DNA of 64,000 bases. Origin: an uncultured Mycoplasma sp. Its GTDB lineage: Bacteria > Bacillota_I > Bacilli_A > Mycoplasmatales > Mycoplasmoidaceae. The translations under genes were made by a program, and so were the position numbers. The notes beneath the pieces are model-generated. The model did not search any database. It was given only the letters and a program-made list of their open reading frames with translations, and was not told the DNA's origin. Of this stretch, positions 34,559 through 44,994 are shown one piece after another. The stretch is taken from positions 1 to 64,000 of the forward strand of contig CANSNC010000001.1 of NCBI GenBank assembly GCA_947648205.1. Reading direction: 5' to 3'. The stretch's first letter is position 1; every line of letters starts with the position of its first letter.

Positions 34559-35254
34559 ATGAAAAAACATAAATTGAATCACATAGCATATATTATGGAT
34601 GGTAATGGTAGATGAGCTACTAAAAAAAACAAACCAAGAAATGTAGGACATTTAGAAGGTGCAAAAGTGATACCCAAAGTTATTGACTATGCAATTAATG
34701 AAAACATAAAGTACTTATCTCTGTTTGCATTTAGTGTAGAGAATTGGAATAGACCAAAATTAGAAGTTGAGTATCTACTGCAATTACTTATTGATCATTT
34801 AACAAGTAAGACTAAAAAATATTTAAATAAAAAAAATATAAAGCTAAATTGAATAGGATTTGAAACAAATTTGAATCCTTTAATAGTAAGGAAAATTAAA
34901 TCAGTTGTTGAATCCACTAAAGATAATGAAGGTATAATAGTTAATATTTTTTTTAATTATAGTGGTATCAAAGATATTGAAAATGCTTTTGAAAAAATAT
35001 TAAATAAAAATTTTTCAAAAAAAATTAACAATATTAAAGAATTATTATTAACAAATGAATTGCCTCCAATTGATTTGTTAATAAGGACAGGAAATGAAAA
35101 AAGAATAAGCAATTTTGCCCTATATGATTTAGCATATTCTGAAATTATTTTTGAAGAAGCTTTGTGACCAGATTATAATGAGTTAAATTTTAACTCAAAT
35201 GTAAAAGAATACTATAATAGAGATAGAAGATTTGGAAAAATAAATGAACAATAA
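34559..35254 (+). CDS. uppS: undecaprenyl diphosphate synthase
   Basis: A 231-aa cis-prenyltransferase. HIAYIMDGNGRWATKK carries the catalytic Asp, SLFAFSVENWNRP the substrate motif, and the C-terminus has LIRTGNEKRISNFALYDLAYSEI, though it reads slightly degenerate at the RISNF region compared with the usual RLSNFL. In wall-less bacteria the product probably serves glycolipid or membrane roles. No Shine-Dalgarno is obvious; the start is four bases after frr. Its end overlaps cdsA by 11 bases. Confidence 0.95.
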
Positions 35255-36383
35255 AATAAATAATAATAGTTTAATAAAATCAAATAATTTTTTCAAAAAG
35301 ATAGATATTAATGTTAATAAACTAGATGATGGAAAAAAAAGAACATTTCAAAATAGAACATTAATTTCTATTTATGTTTTTATATACTATATATTAGTTA
35401 TTTTATTTTCCTTTTTCTCTGATGAAACACAAGTATCAAAACTTATAATAAAAGATAGTTTTCCAGAATCATTTAAAATTGTTTTTTCAATTTTATACTT
35501 ATTTATTATTTATGCGCCGTTTGTTATTGCAATGATTGAAATTAATAGGTTAATTTTTGGAAGAAATTGAAAAACACTAATTGGTATTTTAATTTCAGGA
35601 ACACTTTTCTTTTTTTTGCCCAATCTATCTTATTTATCTTTTAAATACCTTGGATTATTTAATGACAAAGTCCCCATAACATTTTATAGCAATGAGCTTG
35701 ATGGAAAAATAAATGAATTAAATAAAATAAGATTATTTTTTGGTACCATATTAGCATCAATGTTAATAACAATTATTGTGATGAATGTAATGTTGGGTTT
35801 TACAAAACTTAATAATTTTAAGAATGTATTAACACTTAATTTCATTATGTTTATAGTTCCATTTGGTTTCATGTCATTTGGAATTATTGGTTTATTAAAA
35901 TCATGAGTTGTTTTATTATTTATATTTTTTTCAGTTGTATTTACTGATGCATCATGTTACATAGTCGGATTAATATTTGGAAAAACTAAAATGGCACCAA
36001 CAATTAGTCCTAACAAAACTTGAGAAGGGGCAATAGGTGGAAGTATAATTGCCATAATTGGATTAATGATTTATTCTTCATTATGAAAAATAGATGCAAC
36101 TAATGTTGGTTTTAAAACACTTTCTATTTTTGCATCAGCAAAAGATTGAGTTAATTGAATTTGAATATTATGTACATCTATCACACTTGTAGTTATTTCT
36201 ATAATGGGAGATTTAACATTTAGTTATATAAAAAGAAATTTTAATATAAAGGACTATGGAACTATATTAAAAAGTCATGGTGGTATTCTTGATAGAGTTG
36301 ATTCATTAGTGTTTGTTACTTCAACTTATGCTGCTATTTTATTTGTTGTTTCATCTATGGTTAATTGAAATTTATTTGGCTAA
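35244..36383 (+). CDS. cdsA: phosphatidate cytidylyltransferase
   Basis: A 379-aa membrane enzyme that converts phosphatidic acid and CTP to CDP-diacylglycerol for phospholipid synthesis. About eight hydrophobic helices are seen. The family signature near the C-terminus is present: [13 protein letters not shown], then [15 protein letters not shown] soluble Lys/Asn-rich N-terminal region of about 40 residues precedes helix 1. The start overlaps the uppS end, so the two are translationally coupled. Confidence 0.95.
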
Positions 36384-36459
36384 TATTTTTCATTTATTAA
36401 AATGTTTAATAGATATTATAATACTATATGTATCACATAATAGATAAGGAGAAAAAAAT

Positions 36460-37056
36460 ATGATTGTAACTAAAAAAGCGCCTAATTTTTTAGCACCAGC
36501 AGTTTTGCCTGATGGTAAAATAGTTGATAATTTTGAATTATATAAAAATAGTGGAAAGAATGGTATAGTACTATTTTTTTGACCAAAAGATTTTACATTT
36601 GTTTGTCCATCAGAAATTATTGCTTTTGATAATAAATGCTTAGAATTTAGAGAAAGAGGATATAACATTATAGGTGTTAGTATTGATTCTGATTATGTTC
36701 ATTTAGCATGAAGAAATACAGAAGTAAATAAGGGTGGAATTGGACATATTAAATTCCCAATTGTATCAGATATTAAAAAAGAAATTTCAATGGCATATGA
36801 TGTTTTGTGCGATGCAGGAGTTTCATTAAGAGCATCTTTTTTAATTGATAGACAAGGAATAGTAAGACATGCTGTTATCAATGATCTTCCACTAGGAAGA
36901 AATATTGATGAAATGCTAAGAATGGTTGATGCATTGACATTTTTTGAACAACATGGAGATGTTTGTCCTGCTAATTGAAAAAAAGGTCAAGATGGTATGA
37001 AAGCAACACCTGAAGGTGTATCTGAATACTTGAGTAAAAATAAAGAAAAACTTTAA
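36460..37056 (+). CDS. 2-Cys peroxiredoxin (AhpC type)
   Basis: A 198-aa thiol peroxidase. The peroxidatic Cys lies in FTFVCPSE near residue 49 and the resolving Cys in DVCPANW near residue 170, so it is a typical 2-Cys enzyme that reduces peroxides with thioredoxin. Other family segments are [13 protein letters not shown] and [18 protein letters not shown] precedes the ATG. It is a single gene with its own terminator. It may carry much of the peroxide defence, as mycoplasmas usually lack catalase. Confidence 0.94.
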
Positions 37057-37061
37057 TAATT

Positions 37062-37092
37062 AATCTGCAATTTTAAATTGCAGATTTTTTTT
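37062..37092 (+). terminator. terminator after the peroxiredoxin gene
   Basis: A perfect 12-base stem (37062-37073 with 37076-37087) and T-run, six bases after the stop. Confidence 0.85.
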
Positions 37093-37128
37093 GTTTATTT
37101 AAATAAGTTTATTAATATATATAATTTT

Positions 37129-37137
37129 TGTTATAAT
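37129..37137 (+). promoter_or_regulatory. extended -10 promoter of the S10 operon
   Basis: TGTTATAAT at 37129-37137 is a perfect extended -10 element. No convincing -35 hexamer lies 17 bases upstream. Transcription would start near 37144, giving a leader of about 128 bases before rpsJ. Confidence 0.55.
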
Positions 37138-37271
37138 CATAAGGTATTGTGTCTATATTTGAGATTGCTGATACACCAATATTAGTTGTCAAGTGATCAG
37201 GTAACTCATTTATAGAAATAATAACAATTATATAAAAATATGATTGTAATCATTGAAAGGACAACTAAGAT
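37138..37271 (+). promoter_or_regulatory. leader of the S10-spc-alpha operon with a possible 28-codon ORF
   Basis: This stretch upstream of rpsJ is less AT-rich than other spacers. It contains a GTG-initiated reading frame (37149-37235, one TGA Trp) beginning MSIFEIADTPILVVK with AAGG just upstream. S10 operons are often controlled through their leader by ribosomal protein L4. Whether this is a coding leader, a structured RNA or chance cannot be told here. Confidence 0.35.
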
Positions 37272-37577
37272 ATGAAAAATGAATTAAAAATAAAGTTATT
37301 TTCTTATGATCATAGATTATTAGATGAATCAGTTAAGAAAATTATTAAAACTTCTAAAGATAGTGGAGCCAATGTTAAGGGCCCAATTCCACTTCCAACA
37401 AAGAAAGAAGTATTTACAATTTGTCGTTCTCCACATGTAAACAAACCATCACGTGAACAATTTGAGAGAAGAACACATAAACGTTTAATTATCTTAACTA
37501 ATACTACAGATAAAACAAGAGAGAATTTGAAAAACTTAATAATACCATCAGGTGTTGAAATTCAAATTACTTTATAA
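37272..37577 (+). CDS. rpsJ: 30S ribosomal protein S10
   Basis: A 101-aa S10 of standard length, first gene of the super-operon. It carries the hallmark [17 protein letters not shown] at the start and [22 protein letters not shown] in the loop that reaches the head of the small subunit, then HKRLIIL. It also forms a complex with NusB in transcription antitermination. GAAAGGA precedes the ATG. The long leader upstream suggests operon-level control. Confidence 0.98.
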   Translation: MKNELKIKLFSYDHRLLDESVKKIIKTSKDSGANVKGPIPLPTKKEVFTICRSPHVNKPSREQFERRTHKRLIILTNTTDKTRENLKNLIIPSGVEIQITL

Positions 37578-37611
37578 AAAGATAATATAAAAAATTATAT
37601 GAGGTAAAAAT

Positions 37612-38364
37612 ATGAAAATGTTATTAGGTAAAAAAGTTGGTATGACACAAGTATTTTTAGAAAGTGGTAAAGTTATACCAGTTACTGTTATTCATGTTGA
37701 ACCAAATGTAGTATTAGAAAATAAAACAAAAGATAAAAATGGTTATGTATCAACAAAAGTTGGTTTTGTATCTGTTGAAGAAAAAGTTTTGAATAAACCT
37801 AAACAAGGTTATTTTAAGAAAATAAAACAAGAACCAAAAAGATTTATAAAAGAGTTTAGAGATGTTGATGGATATAATGTTGGAGATAAATTGACTGTAT
37901 CAACTTTTAAAGCTGGAGATAAAGTTGATGTTCAAGCAATTTCAAAGGGACATGGATTCACTGGTGCTATTAAAAGATGAAATTTCAAAGTAGGACCTTT
38001 AGGACATGGTGCTGGATATCCACATAGATATCAAGGTTCAATTTCTTTTGGCCGTGGTGGTAGTCAAGGTCAAAGAGTAATGAAAGGCAAAAAAATGTCT
38101 GGTCATTGAGGAAATGAATTAATAACAATTGCAAATTTAACTGTAATAAGTATAGATGCAGTAAAAAACTTAATTTTAATTCATGGTTCAGTTCCTGGTC
38201 CTAATGATGGAGTAGTTTGCATTAAAACAACTTCTAAAAAAACAAAATTTATTGAACCATTAAAATTGTGTAAAGGTAAAGTATCAGAAGAAGCTGCTAT
38301 ACAAGAACATGCTCAAGCTGTAGATACTTCACATGAGGCACAAGAAAATAAGGAAGGTAATTAA
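37612..38364 (+). CDS. rplC: 50S ribosomal protein L3
   Basis: A 250-aa L3, an early assembly protein near the peptidyl-transferase centre. Motifs: [12 protein letters not shown] at the N-terminus, [13 protein letters not shown] and [15 protein letters not shown] in the central loop. The last 30-40 residues ([17 protein letters not shown]) are a charged extension beyond the usual 210-220 aa. GAGG precedes the ATG. It is followed two bases later by rplD. Confidence 0.97.
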
Positions 38365-38366
38365 TT

Positions 38367-39002
38367 ATGGCTACTGTTAAATTTTTTTCAGACCTTGATG
38401 GAAATGTTAAAAATGTTGAATTAAAAAACACAAAATTAATTGAAAAAAAAGTTAATAAGCAAGCAATTTTTGATTCTATCATTGTAGAAAATGCTAGTGA
38501 AAGACAAGGTACACATTCTACTTTAAGCAAGGGAGAAGTACGTGGTGGTGGTAGAAAACCATATAGACAAAAACACACAGGTAGAGCAAGACAAGGTTCA
38601 ATTAGAAACCCACAATGAGTTGGTGGTGGTGTTGCATTTGGTGTTACTCCAAATAAAAATTATAAAATTAAGTTAAATTCAAAAATTAGCAAGTTAGCCT
38701 TTAGATCAGCTATTACTTTAAAAATAAATGATAATGAATTAAATTTGTTAGTAAATAAAGTTGAATTGAAAAAACCTTCTACAAAAACAATTTCAACTTT
38801 TATTAAAAAAATTAATTTGGTAGATAAAAAAGTTTTGATTGTTTTAAATGAACAACATGAAAATTTTATAAAATCATGTTGAAATATACCAACAATTAAT
38901 CCAAAACTATGAAACCAAGTTTCTGTGAAAGATATTATTAATAGTGATATAGCTATTATTCAAGAGGATGCATTTAACAAGATTTCGGAGGTATTTAAAT
39001 AA
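38367..39002 (+). CDS. rplD: 50S ribosomal protein L4
   Basis: A 211-aa L4, usual length. The extended loop that lines the exit tunnel reads [33 protein letters not shown]. In many bacteria free L4 also represses the S10 operon by binding its leader; whether that holds here is unknown. No strong Shine-Dalgarno other than AAGG in the rplC end. The stop overlaps the rplW start by one base (TAATG). Confidence 0.97.
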
Positions 39003-39316
39003 TGGATTTATTAAATGTTATTATTAAACCTTTAAATTCTGAAAAAACTTATAGTTTAAGAGCATTAGATGTTAAAAAATATGTTTTTGAAGTAAATAAG
39101 AAGGCAAGTAAGCAAGAGATTGCATTGGCTTTTAAAATGATTTATGGATTTGCTCCAGAAAAAGTAAATGTTGTTAATAGAAAACCTGTTGCTATAAGAA
39201 CAGGCACAAGAAATCCTGGTTTATCTAAATTTAAAAGAATTGCTTATATTACTCTTCCAAAAGGTGTTGATATTGCTTTTGATGAAGAAGAAGCAAAAAG
39301 TACAGAAAAAAAATAG
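39002..39316 (+). CDS. rplW: 50S ribosomal protein L23
   Basis: A 104-aa L23, near the usual length, which sits at the exit of the polypeptide tunnel and docks trigger factor and SRP. Family segments: IKPLNSEKTYSLR, KYVFEVNKKASKQEIALAF. The acidic C-terminus (DEEEAKSTEKK) is an added tail. The ATG overlaps the rplD stop; GGAGG lies 10 bases upstream inside rplD. Confidence 0.97.
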   Translation: MDLLNVIIKPLNSEKTYSLRALDVKKYVFEVNKKASKQEIALAFKMIYGFAPEKVNVVNRKPVAIRTGTRNPGLSKFKRIAYITLPKGVDIAFDEEEAKSTEKK

Positions 39317-39350
39317 TTAATTAGGCGAAAAGCAGAAAGGAAATGCATAT

Positions 39351-40190
39351 ATGCCAGTAAGACGTATAAAAGCAAGAAGTAGTGGTATAAGACAAACAAC
39401 TATTATTGATTATAAAAGTGTTTTAACTACTTCTACACCAGAAAAATCATTGCTTGTTCCATTAAAAAAGCATTCTGGTAGAAATAATGAAGGTACAATC
39501 ACTGTAAGACATCATGGTGGTGGTTCAAAAAGGAAATACAGAATCATTGATTTTAAAAGGGATAAAATAAATAAAATTGCCACTGTAAAGACAATTGAAT
39601 ATGATCCAAATAGAACATCATTTATTTCATTGGTTTCATATGAAGATGGAGAAAAAAGATATATAATTGCTCCAAAAGATTTAAAGGTTGGAGATAAAAT
39701 ATTATCAAGTAATCAATTAATTGACATTAGAGTTGGTAATTCAATGCCAATTGAATTTATTCCAGAAGGTACATTTGTTCATAATGTTGAGTATGTTCCT
39801 GGTAAGGGTGCTCAAATGATTAGATCAGCTGGTACTTCTGCTCAAATCCTTGGTAAGGATGAAACAGGTAAATATACTTTATTAAAGCTACCTTCAGGAG
39901 AAGTTAGAAAAATATTAAATAACTGTATGGCTACAGTTGGTATTGTTTCAAATGGAGATCATAACCTTGTAGTTATTGGTAAAGCAGGTTCTAATAGACA
40001 TAGAGGTGTTAGACCAACAGTAAGAGGTTCAGTTATGAACCCTAATGATCACCCACATGGTGGAGGAGAGGGTAGAAGCTCAATTGGGCATGACGCTCCA
40101 AGAACTCCATGAGGTAAAAGACACATGGGTGTTAAAACAAGAAATGCTAAAAAATCTTCTTCTTCTCTAATTGTGAGACGTAGAAAATAA
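39351..40190 (+). CDS. rplB: 50S ribosomal protein L2
   Basis: A 279-aa L2 of standard length, one of the most conserved proteins and essential for subunit joining and peptide bond formation. [20 protein letters not shown] and [18 protein letters not shown] show its signatures; the conserved His of the C-terminal loop (PNDHPHGGG) is present. AAAGGAAA precedes the ATG. One TGA Trp codon lies in the conserved TPWG. Confidence 0.98.
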
Positions 40191-40211
40191 TGGAAAGGAA
40201 ATTGGAATATT

Positions 40212-40481
40212 ATGTCAAGAAGTTCTAAAAAAGGACCATATGTTGAAGATAGTTTAATGAAAAAAGTTCAAAATATGGTTAAGCAAGAAAAAAAGAAACC
40301 AATAAAAACTTGATCAAGAAGAAGTACCATTTTCCCAGAATTTGTTGGTTTAACATTTGAAGTTCATAATGGTAAATCATTTGTTAATGTTTATGTAACT
40401 GAAGATATGATTGGTCATAAATTAGGTGAGTTTGCATCAACTAGAAACTTTAAACAACATACAGGAAATAGAAAAGATTAA
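40212..40481 (+). CDS. rpsS: 30S ribosomal protein S19
   Basis: An 89-aa S19, standard length, located in the head of the small subunit near the A-site finger. Signatures: [18 protein letters not shown] at the start, [14 protein letters not shown] (with a TGA Trp), and [17 protein letters not shown] near the end. AAAGGAA precedes the ATG by 11 bases. It lies between rplB and rplV in the normal order. Confidence 0.98.
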
Positions 40482-40492
40482 GGGGTATTGAA

Positions 40493-41467
40493 ATGAAAGC
40501 TAGAGCAATACAAAGAAATATTCACCTATCTCCTAGAAAAGCAAAATTAGTTTGTGATTTAATCAGAAATAAAAAAGTTACAGATGCATTAGTTATGTTA
40601 GAACAAGTGCACAAAAAAGCTGCACCAATTATTAGTAAGCTTCTTTCATCTGCAATGGCAAATGCTACAAATAATCATGCAATGAGTGCTGAAAAATTAT
40701 ATATTTATCATATAGTTGCTAATCAAGGATCAACATTAAAAAGAACATCACCTAGAGCAAAAGGTTCTGCTGATTTGATTAGAAAAAGACATTGTCATAT
40801 AGAAATTATTCTTTCTGATGATGTTAATGAAAGAAAAAAAGATTTAGATGCAATAAAGCAACTAAAAGCTAAAAGAGCAAAAAATAATAAAGGTTATTCA
40901 GCAAAACAAAGAGCTGGATTAGCTAAAAAGTCTAAAAATAAATTAAATGTTAAAAAAGATGTTGTTAAAAAAAATAATAATGATAAGCCAGTTGTAAAAA
41001 ATAAAGTTGATGCTGAAACTTTAAAAAGAGAACAACAAGTTTTAAAAGTTGTTGATACTAAAACAAGCAATGATAAACCAGAAATTATTACTACATCAAT
41101 TATTATGATTTCAGCGTCTCCTAAGCATGCAAATTTATTATTAGATGATCCATCTAAAAATGTTTTATTTTATAAAGTAACTCCAACAAATAAAGTTGAA
41201 AGAGTTTTAGTTTATGCAACTGCACCAGTTAGTGCTGTGATTGGTGAATTTGATTTATCTGAAATAAAAATTTCTGATAAATCAACATCATGAACTAAAT
41301 ATGCTAGCAAATCAGTATTTACAAAAAAAGAATTTGATGAATACTATCATGAAAAACATGAAGCTCATGCAATAGTAGCAAGTAAATCTTTTAGATATAG
41401 TAAGCCAAAGAGTTTAAAAGATTACAATATGTCTAAAGGCCCTAGTGGTTTCCAATATTTGAAATAA
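40493..41467 (+). CDS. rplV: 50S ribosomal protein L22 fused to an ASCH/PUA-like domain
   Basis: A 324-aa L22; the family has about 110-120. Residues 1-112 are normal L22 (RNIHLSPRKAKLVCDLIR, then SPRAKGSADLIRKRHCHIEI) which lines the exit tunnel. Residues 113-200 are a Lys/Asn-rich linker. Residues 202-324 look like a complete ASCH-type (PUA-like fold) domain: IIMISASPKHANLLLD, VERVLVYATAPVSAVIGEFD, a KKEFDEYY segment, AHAIVASKSFRYSKPKSL and GPSGFQYL, in the order seen in stand-alone ASCH proteins, a fold linked to RNA binding. AAGGGG lies before the ATG. The extension is in frame with no stop. M. pneumoniae L22 also has an extension, but this domain is not known to me there. Confidence 0.9.
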
Positions 41468-41483
41468 TTAGAAGAGGTGTATT

Positions 41484-42284
41484 ATGGGACAAAAAGTAAA
41501 TCCTAATGGATTAAGAATAGGTATTAATAAAAATTGAGAGTCTAGATGAATTGCAAAAGATAATAAGCAAACAGCAAAATGACTTGTTGAAGATGATAAA
41601 ATTAGAAAATACCTAATTAAATCTTTTAAAAATGCTCAAATTTCAAATGTTGAAATTGAAAGACATCAAAAAAGTATTGATTTATTTATTAACTGTTCTC
41701 AACCAGGAATTTTGTTGGGAAAAGAAATGAGTACTTTAAAAGTAATTAAAAAACAAATTAATTTAATTGTTGGTAGACATATAAAAGTTAATGCTAATGT
41801 AATTGCACTAGATAACCCATCATTAAGTGCAAGAATTATTGCAAGAGAAATTGCTGATGCAATTGAAAATAGAGTTTCTTTTAGAAATGCTCAAAAATTA
41901 GCTATTAAAAAAGTTTTAACTAATGGAGCTAAGGGAATTAAGACTCATGTTTCTGGAAGACTTGGTGGAGTTGAAATGGCAAGAGAAGAAGGATATTCTG
42001 AAGGTATTGTTCCTTTAACAACATTAAGAGCAGATATTGATTATGCATTAGAAGAAGCTTTAACAACATATGGTTTGATTGGAGTTAAAGTTTGAATTAA
42101 TAGAGGTGAACTTTTTGGTAAAGGAGTTCATTCAACAAATAAAAATATTCAAAGTAAACCAAAATTCAATTCAGATCAAAAGAATTCTAATGGTAATTTC
42201 AATAGAAAATTTGATAATAAAAAACAACAAAATGCTAAACCAAATGCAAATAAAAAATTTGTAAAAAAAGAAAAATCAAATTAA
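41484..42284 (+). CDS. rpsC: 30S ribosomal protein S3
   Basis: A 266-aa S3. The N-terminal KH domain and the C-terminal domain ([29 protein letters not shown]) that helps form the mRNA entry channel are intact. The last 45 residues are an added Asn/Lys-rich tail beyond the usual 215-230. GAGGTG precedes the ATG. Two to three TGA Trp codons lie near the start (NWESRW). Confidence 0.97.
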
Positions 42285-42310
42285 TAACTTATAGATAGGA
42301 GAAAAATATT

Positions 42311-42733
42311 ATGTTGCAACCAAAACGTACAAAATATAGAAAACCTCATCGTGTAAGTTATGAGGGCAAGGCTAAAGGTAACAAATATGTTGCTTTTGGA
42401 GAATTTGGTTTAATGTCTACAAAAGGGGCTTGATTATCAGATAGACAAATAGAATCTGCACGTATTGCTATTTCTAAATGTCTTGGTAAAACAGGAAAAA
42501 TGTGAATTAGAATATTTCCACATATGTCATTAACTAAAAAACCTTTAGAAGTGCGTATGGGATCTGGTAAAGGATCTCCAGAAAAATGGGTAGCTGTTGT
42601 TAAAAAGGGAACTATCATGTTTGAAGTAGCAAATATTCCAGAAGAAATGATGAGACAAGCTTTAACACGTGCAGGCCATAAATTATCAGTAACTTGAAAA
42701 ATTGTTAAGAGAGGAGAATTGCCTAATGATTAA
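42311..42733 (+). CDS. rplP: 50S ribosomal protein L16
   Basis: A 140-aa L16 of normal length, placed near the A-site tRNA elbow. Signatures: [34 protein letters not shown] and [25 protein letters not shown] precedes the ATG. Its last codons overlap the start of rpmC by eight bases and contain the rpmC ribosome-binding site. Confidence 0.98.
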
Positions 42734-43208
42734 GGATTTAAGAAAAAAAACTGATATTGAATTAGGTGAATTAATCTCATCATTAAAGGTTCAGTTACTA
42801 GAATATAGATTTAAAATGGCTAATGGAGATGTTGAAGGAGTACATAAAATTAGTGAAATTAAAAAAATGATTGCAACAGCTATGACTGTCTTGTCTGAAA
42901 GAAATATAAAAATTTCTTTTACAACTCATACAGTGCAATTAATAAAAATTTCAAATAATAAGCAAGATATAAAAGCAATTAAACTTGAAAGTTTGGCAAA
43001 AGAAGTTAGTGATAAAAAAAGTAATAAACAAACTAAAACAGCACCAAAAACAAATAAAAAGCCAATACCAAATAAAACTTCAAATAAAGTTATTTCAAAA
43101 GATCAAAAAAACAGTAATGTGAGTAAACAATCTGCAAGTTCAAATATTAAAAGTTCATCAAATAATAGACAAAAAAAAGTTGCTATTAGAAGAACAGCAA
43201 AGGGGTAA
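42726..43208 (+). CDS. rpmC: 50S ribosomal protein L29 with long C-terminal extension
   Basis: A 160-aa L29; the core (residues 1-66: [28 protein letters not shown]) is the full normal protein of about 65 aa next to the tunnel exit. Residues 67-160 are a Lys/Ser/Asn-rich, probably disordered tail ending RRTAKG. The start is set by GGAG nine to ten bases upstream; an in-frame TTG at 42702 is rejected. Long L29 tails are known in other Pneumoniae-group mycoplasmas. Confidence 0.95.
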   Translation: MIKDLRKKTDIELGELISSLKVQLLEYRFKMANGDVEGVHKISEIKKMIATAMTVLSERNIKISFTTHTVQLIKISNNKQDIKAIKLESLAKEVSDKKSNKQTKTAPKTNKKPIPNKTSNKVISKDQKNSNVSKQSASSNIKSSSNNRQKKVAIRRTAKG

Positions 43209-43214
43209 TAAATT

Positions 43215-43469
43215 ATGGAAAGAAATTCAAGAAAAACTTTAATTGGTGTTGTTGTTTCTGACAAAATGCAAAAAACAATTGTTGTAAAAGTCGAAACAAA
43301 AAATAAACACCCTTTATACAAAAAATTAGTTATTACTCATAAGAAATATCATGCTCATGATGAAAAAGAACAATCAAAGATTGGTGATACTGTTGAAATA
43401 ATTGAAACAAGACCATTAAGTGCACTTAAACGTTGAAGACTAAATAGCATTATTGAAAAAGCAAAATAG
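43215..43469 (+). CDS. rpsQ: 30S ribosomal protein S17
   Basis: An 84-aa S17 (OB fold), standard length, binding the base of 16S rRNA early in assembly. Signatures: [23 protein letters not shown] and [26 protein letters not shown]. No strong Shine-Dalgarno is seen apart from AAAGGGG at the end of rpmC, six bases from its stop. Confidence 0.97.
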
Positions 43470-43491
43470 TTATTTAATAAGGAGAATAAAT

Positions 43492-43860
43492 ATGATTCAA
43501 TTCATGTCTAAATTAAATGTTGCAGATAATAGTGGTGCTAAATTAGTTGGTGTTATAAAAGTTCTTGGTGGTAGTAAAAGAAGATATGCAGGTGTTGGAG
43601 ATATTGTTGTTGTTTCTGTTAAGAAAGCTCAACCTGGTGGAATAGTTTCTAAAGGGCAAGTATGTAAAGCTGTGATTGTTAGAACAAAAAAAATTATTAA
43701 AAGAACTAGTGGAAATTATTTGTCTTTTGATGATAATGCTTGTGTAATTATTAGAGAAGACAAATCCCCTAGAGGGACTCGTGTGTTTGGTCCTGTAGCA
43801 AGAGAATTAAGAGATAAAGGTTTTGCAAAAATTGCATCTTTAGCTCCTGAAGTTTTATAG
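43492..43860 (+). CDS. rplN: 50S ribosomal protein L14
   Basis: A 122-aa L14, exact family length, at the interface with the small subunit where initiation and silencing factors bind. Signatures: [36 protein letters not shown] and [23 protein letters not shown] lies before the ATG at 43492; an in-frame ATG upstream at 43453 lacks support and would overlap rpsQ. Confidence 0.98.
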   Translation: MIQFMSKLNVADNSGAKLVGVIKVLGGSKRRYAGVGDIVVVSVKKAQPGGIVSKGQVCKAVIVRTKKIIKRTSGNYLSFDDNACVIIREDKSPRGTRVFGPVARELRDKGFAKIASLAPEVL

Positions 43861-43872
43861 GAAGGTATTATT

Positions 43873-44214
43873 ATGCAAAGACTTAAAAAAGGTGATAAAG
43901 TAAGAGTAATATCTGGAAAACACAAAGGTAAAGAAGGAACTATTTTAACTGTTTATCCAAAAGAGAATAAAGCTACTATTGATGGATTAAATATTTATAA
44001 AAAACATCAAAAAGCAAATCAGCAAAAAGAAGAAGGCGGAATTATTGATGTTAATGTACCATTAGATATGTCAAAATTAGCATTAGTAGATCCAAAAGCA
44101 AAAAATAAAGTAACAAAAATAAAATTTCAATACAAAAATAACTCTGGTAAAAGAAAAGATAAAATTAGAGTTTCAAAAGCAACAAACAATGAAATTCTGT
44201 CAGGAAAGAAATAG
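43873..44214 (+). CDS. rplX: 50S ribosomal protein L24
   Basis: A 113-aa L24, slightly longer than the usual 103-105. The KOW motif reads LKKGDKVRVISGKHKGKEGTI, and VPLDMSKLALVDPKAK is typical. It is an assembly initiator of the large subunit. The C-terminal 12 residues are extra. AGGAAGG precedes the ATG. Confidence 0.97.
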   Translation: MQRLKKGDKVRVISGKHKGKEGTILTVYPKENKATIDGLNIYKKHQKANQQKEEGGIIDVNVPLDMSKLALVDPKAKNKVTKIKFQYKNNSGKRKDKIRVSKATNNEILSGKK

Positions 44215-44224
44215 GTATTAATAT

Positions 44225-44788
44225 ATGGCTATTAAATCTAATTTATATAACAAATATAAAAATGTTGTTGCAAAAGAATTGCACAAAGAATTTAAATATA
44301 AATCTGTGATGCAAATTCCTCGTATTGAAAAGATTGTTGTAAATGCTGGTTTAGGTGATGCAACAGGTGATTCAAAAATAATTGACCAAGGTATGAAAGA
44401 ACTAATGGTTATTACTGGACAAAAACCAATTGCTACTAAATCAAAAAAATCTATTGCAACTTTTAAAGTTAGAGAAAACCAAGATATTGGTGTTAAAGTA
44501 ACTTTAAGAAAAGAAAACATGTGAAACTTTTTAGAAAAATTAATTACAGTTGCAATTCCTCGTATTAGAGACTTTAGAGGATTAAGCACTAAGTCTTTTG
44601 ATGGTAGAGGTAGTTACACAATGGGAATAAAAGAACAAATTATATTTCCTGAAATTGTGTATGATGAAATAAAAAAAATTCGTGGCTTTGATGTAACAAT
44701 TGTTACATCTGCTAAAACAGATGCTGAAGCGCTATATTTATTAAGAGCTTTAGGAATGCCTTTTGTTAGAACTAAGGAGAATAAATAA
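44225..44788 (+). CDS. rplE: 50S ribosomal protein L5
   Basis: A 187-aa L5, standard length, which holds 5S rRNA and contacts P-site tRNA. Signatures: [38 protein letters not shown] and the middle [32 protein letters not shown]. One TGA Trp codon is at the NMWNF position. Short spacing to rplX (10 bases) and to rpsN (2 bases). Confidence 0.98.
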
Positions 44789-44790
44789 TT

Positions 44791-44976
44791 ATGGCTAAAA
44801 AATCATTAATTGTTAGACAAAAAAAACATCAAAAATTTTCTGTTAGAAATTACACTAGATGTGAAAGATGTGGAAGACCAAGATCTGTTATTAGAAAATT
44901 TGGAATCTGTCGTCTTTGCTTTAGAGATCTTGCATATAAAGGTGCAATTCCTGGTGTTAAAAAAGCATCTTGATAA
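44791..44976 (+). CDS. rpsN: 30S ribosomal protein S14, zinc type
   Basis: A 61-aa zinc-binding (type Z) S14. The zinc ligands are CERC and CRLC around residues 24-43; [15 protein letters not shown] and [18 protein letters not shown] are hallmark stretches. AAGGAGA at the rplE end serves as Shine-Dalgarno. The penultimate codon is TGA (Trp) followed by TAA. Confidence 0.98.
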
Positions 44977-44994
44977 ATATAAGGAGAAATTATT

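Noticed and set aside
42702-42725. Longer L29 start at a TTG
   Set aside because: It would add residues unlike L29 and overlap the ribosome-binding site GGAG that serves the ATG at 42726.
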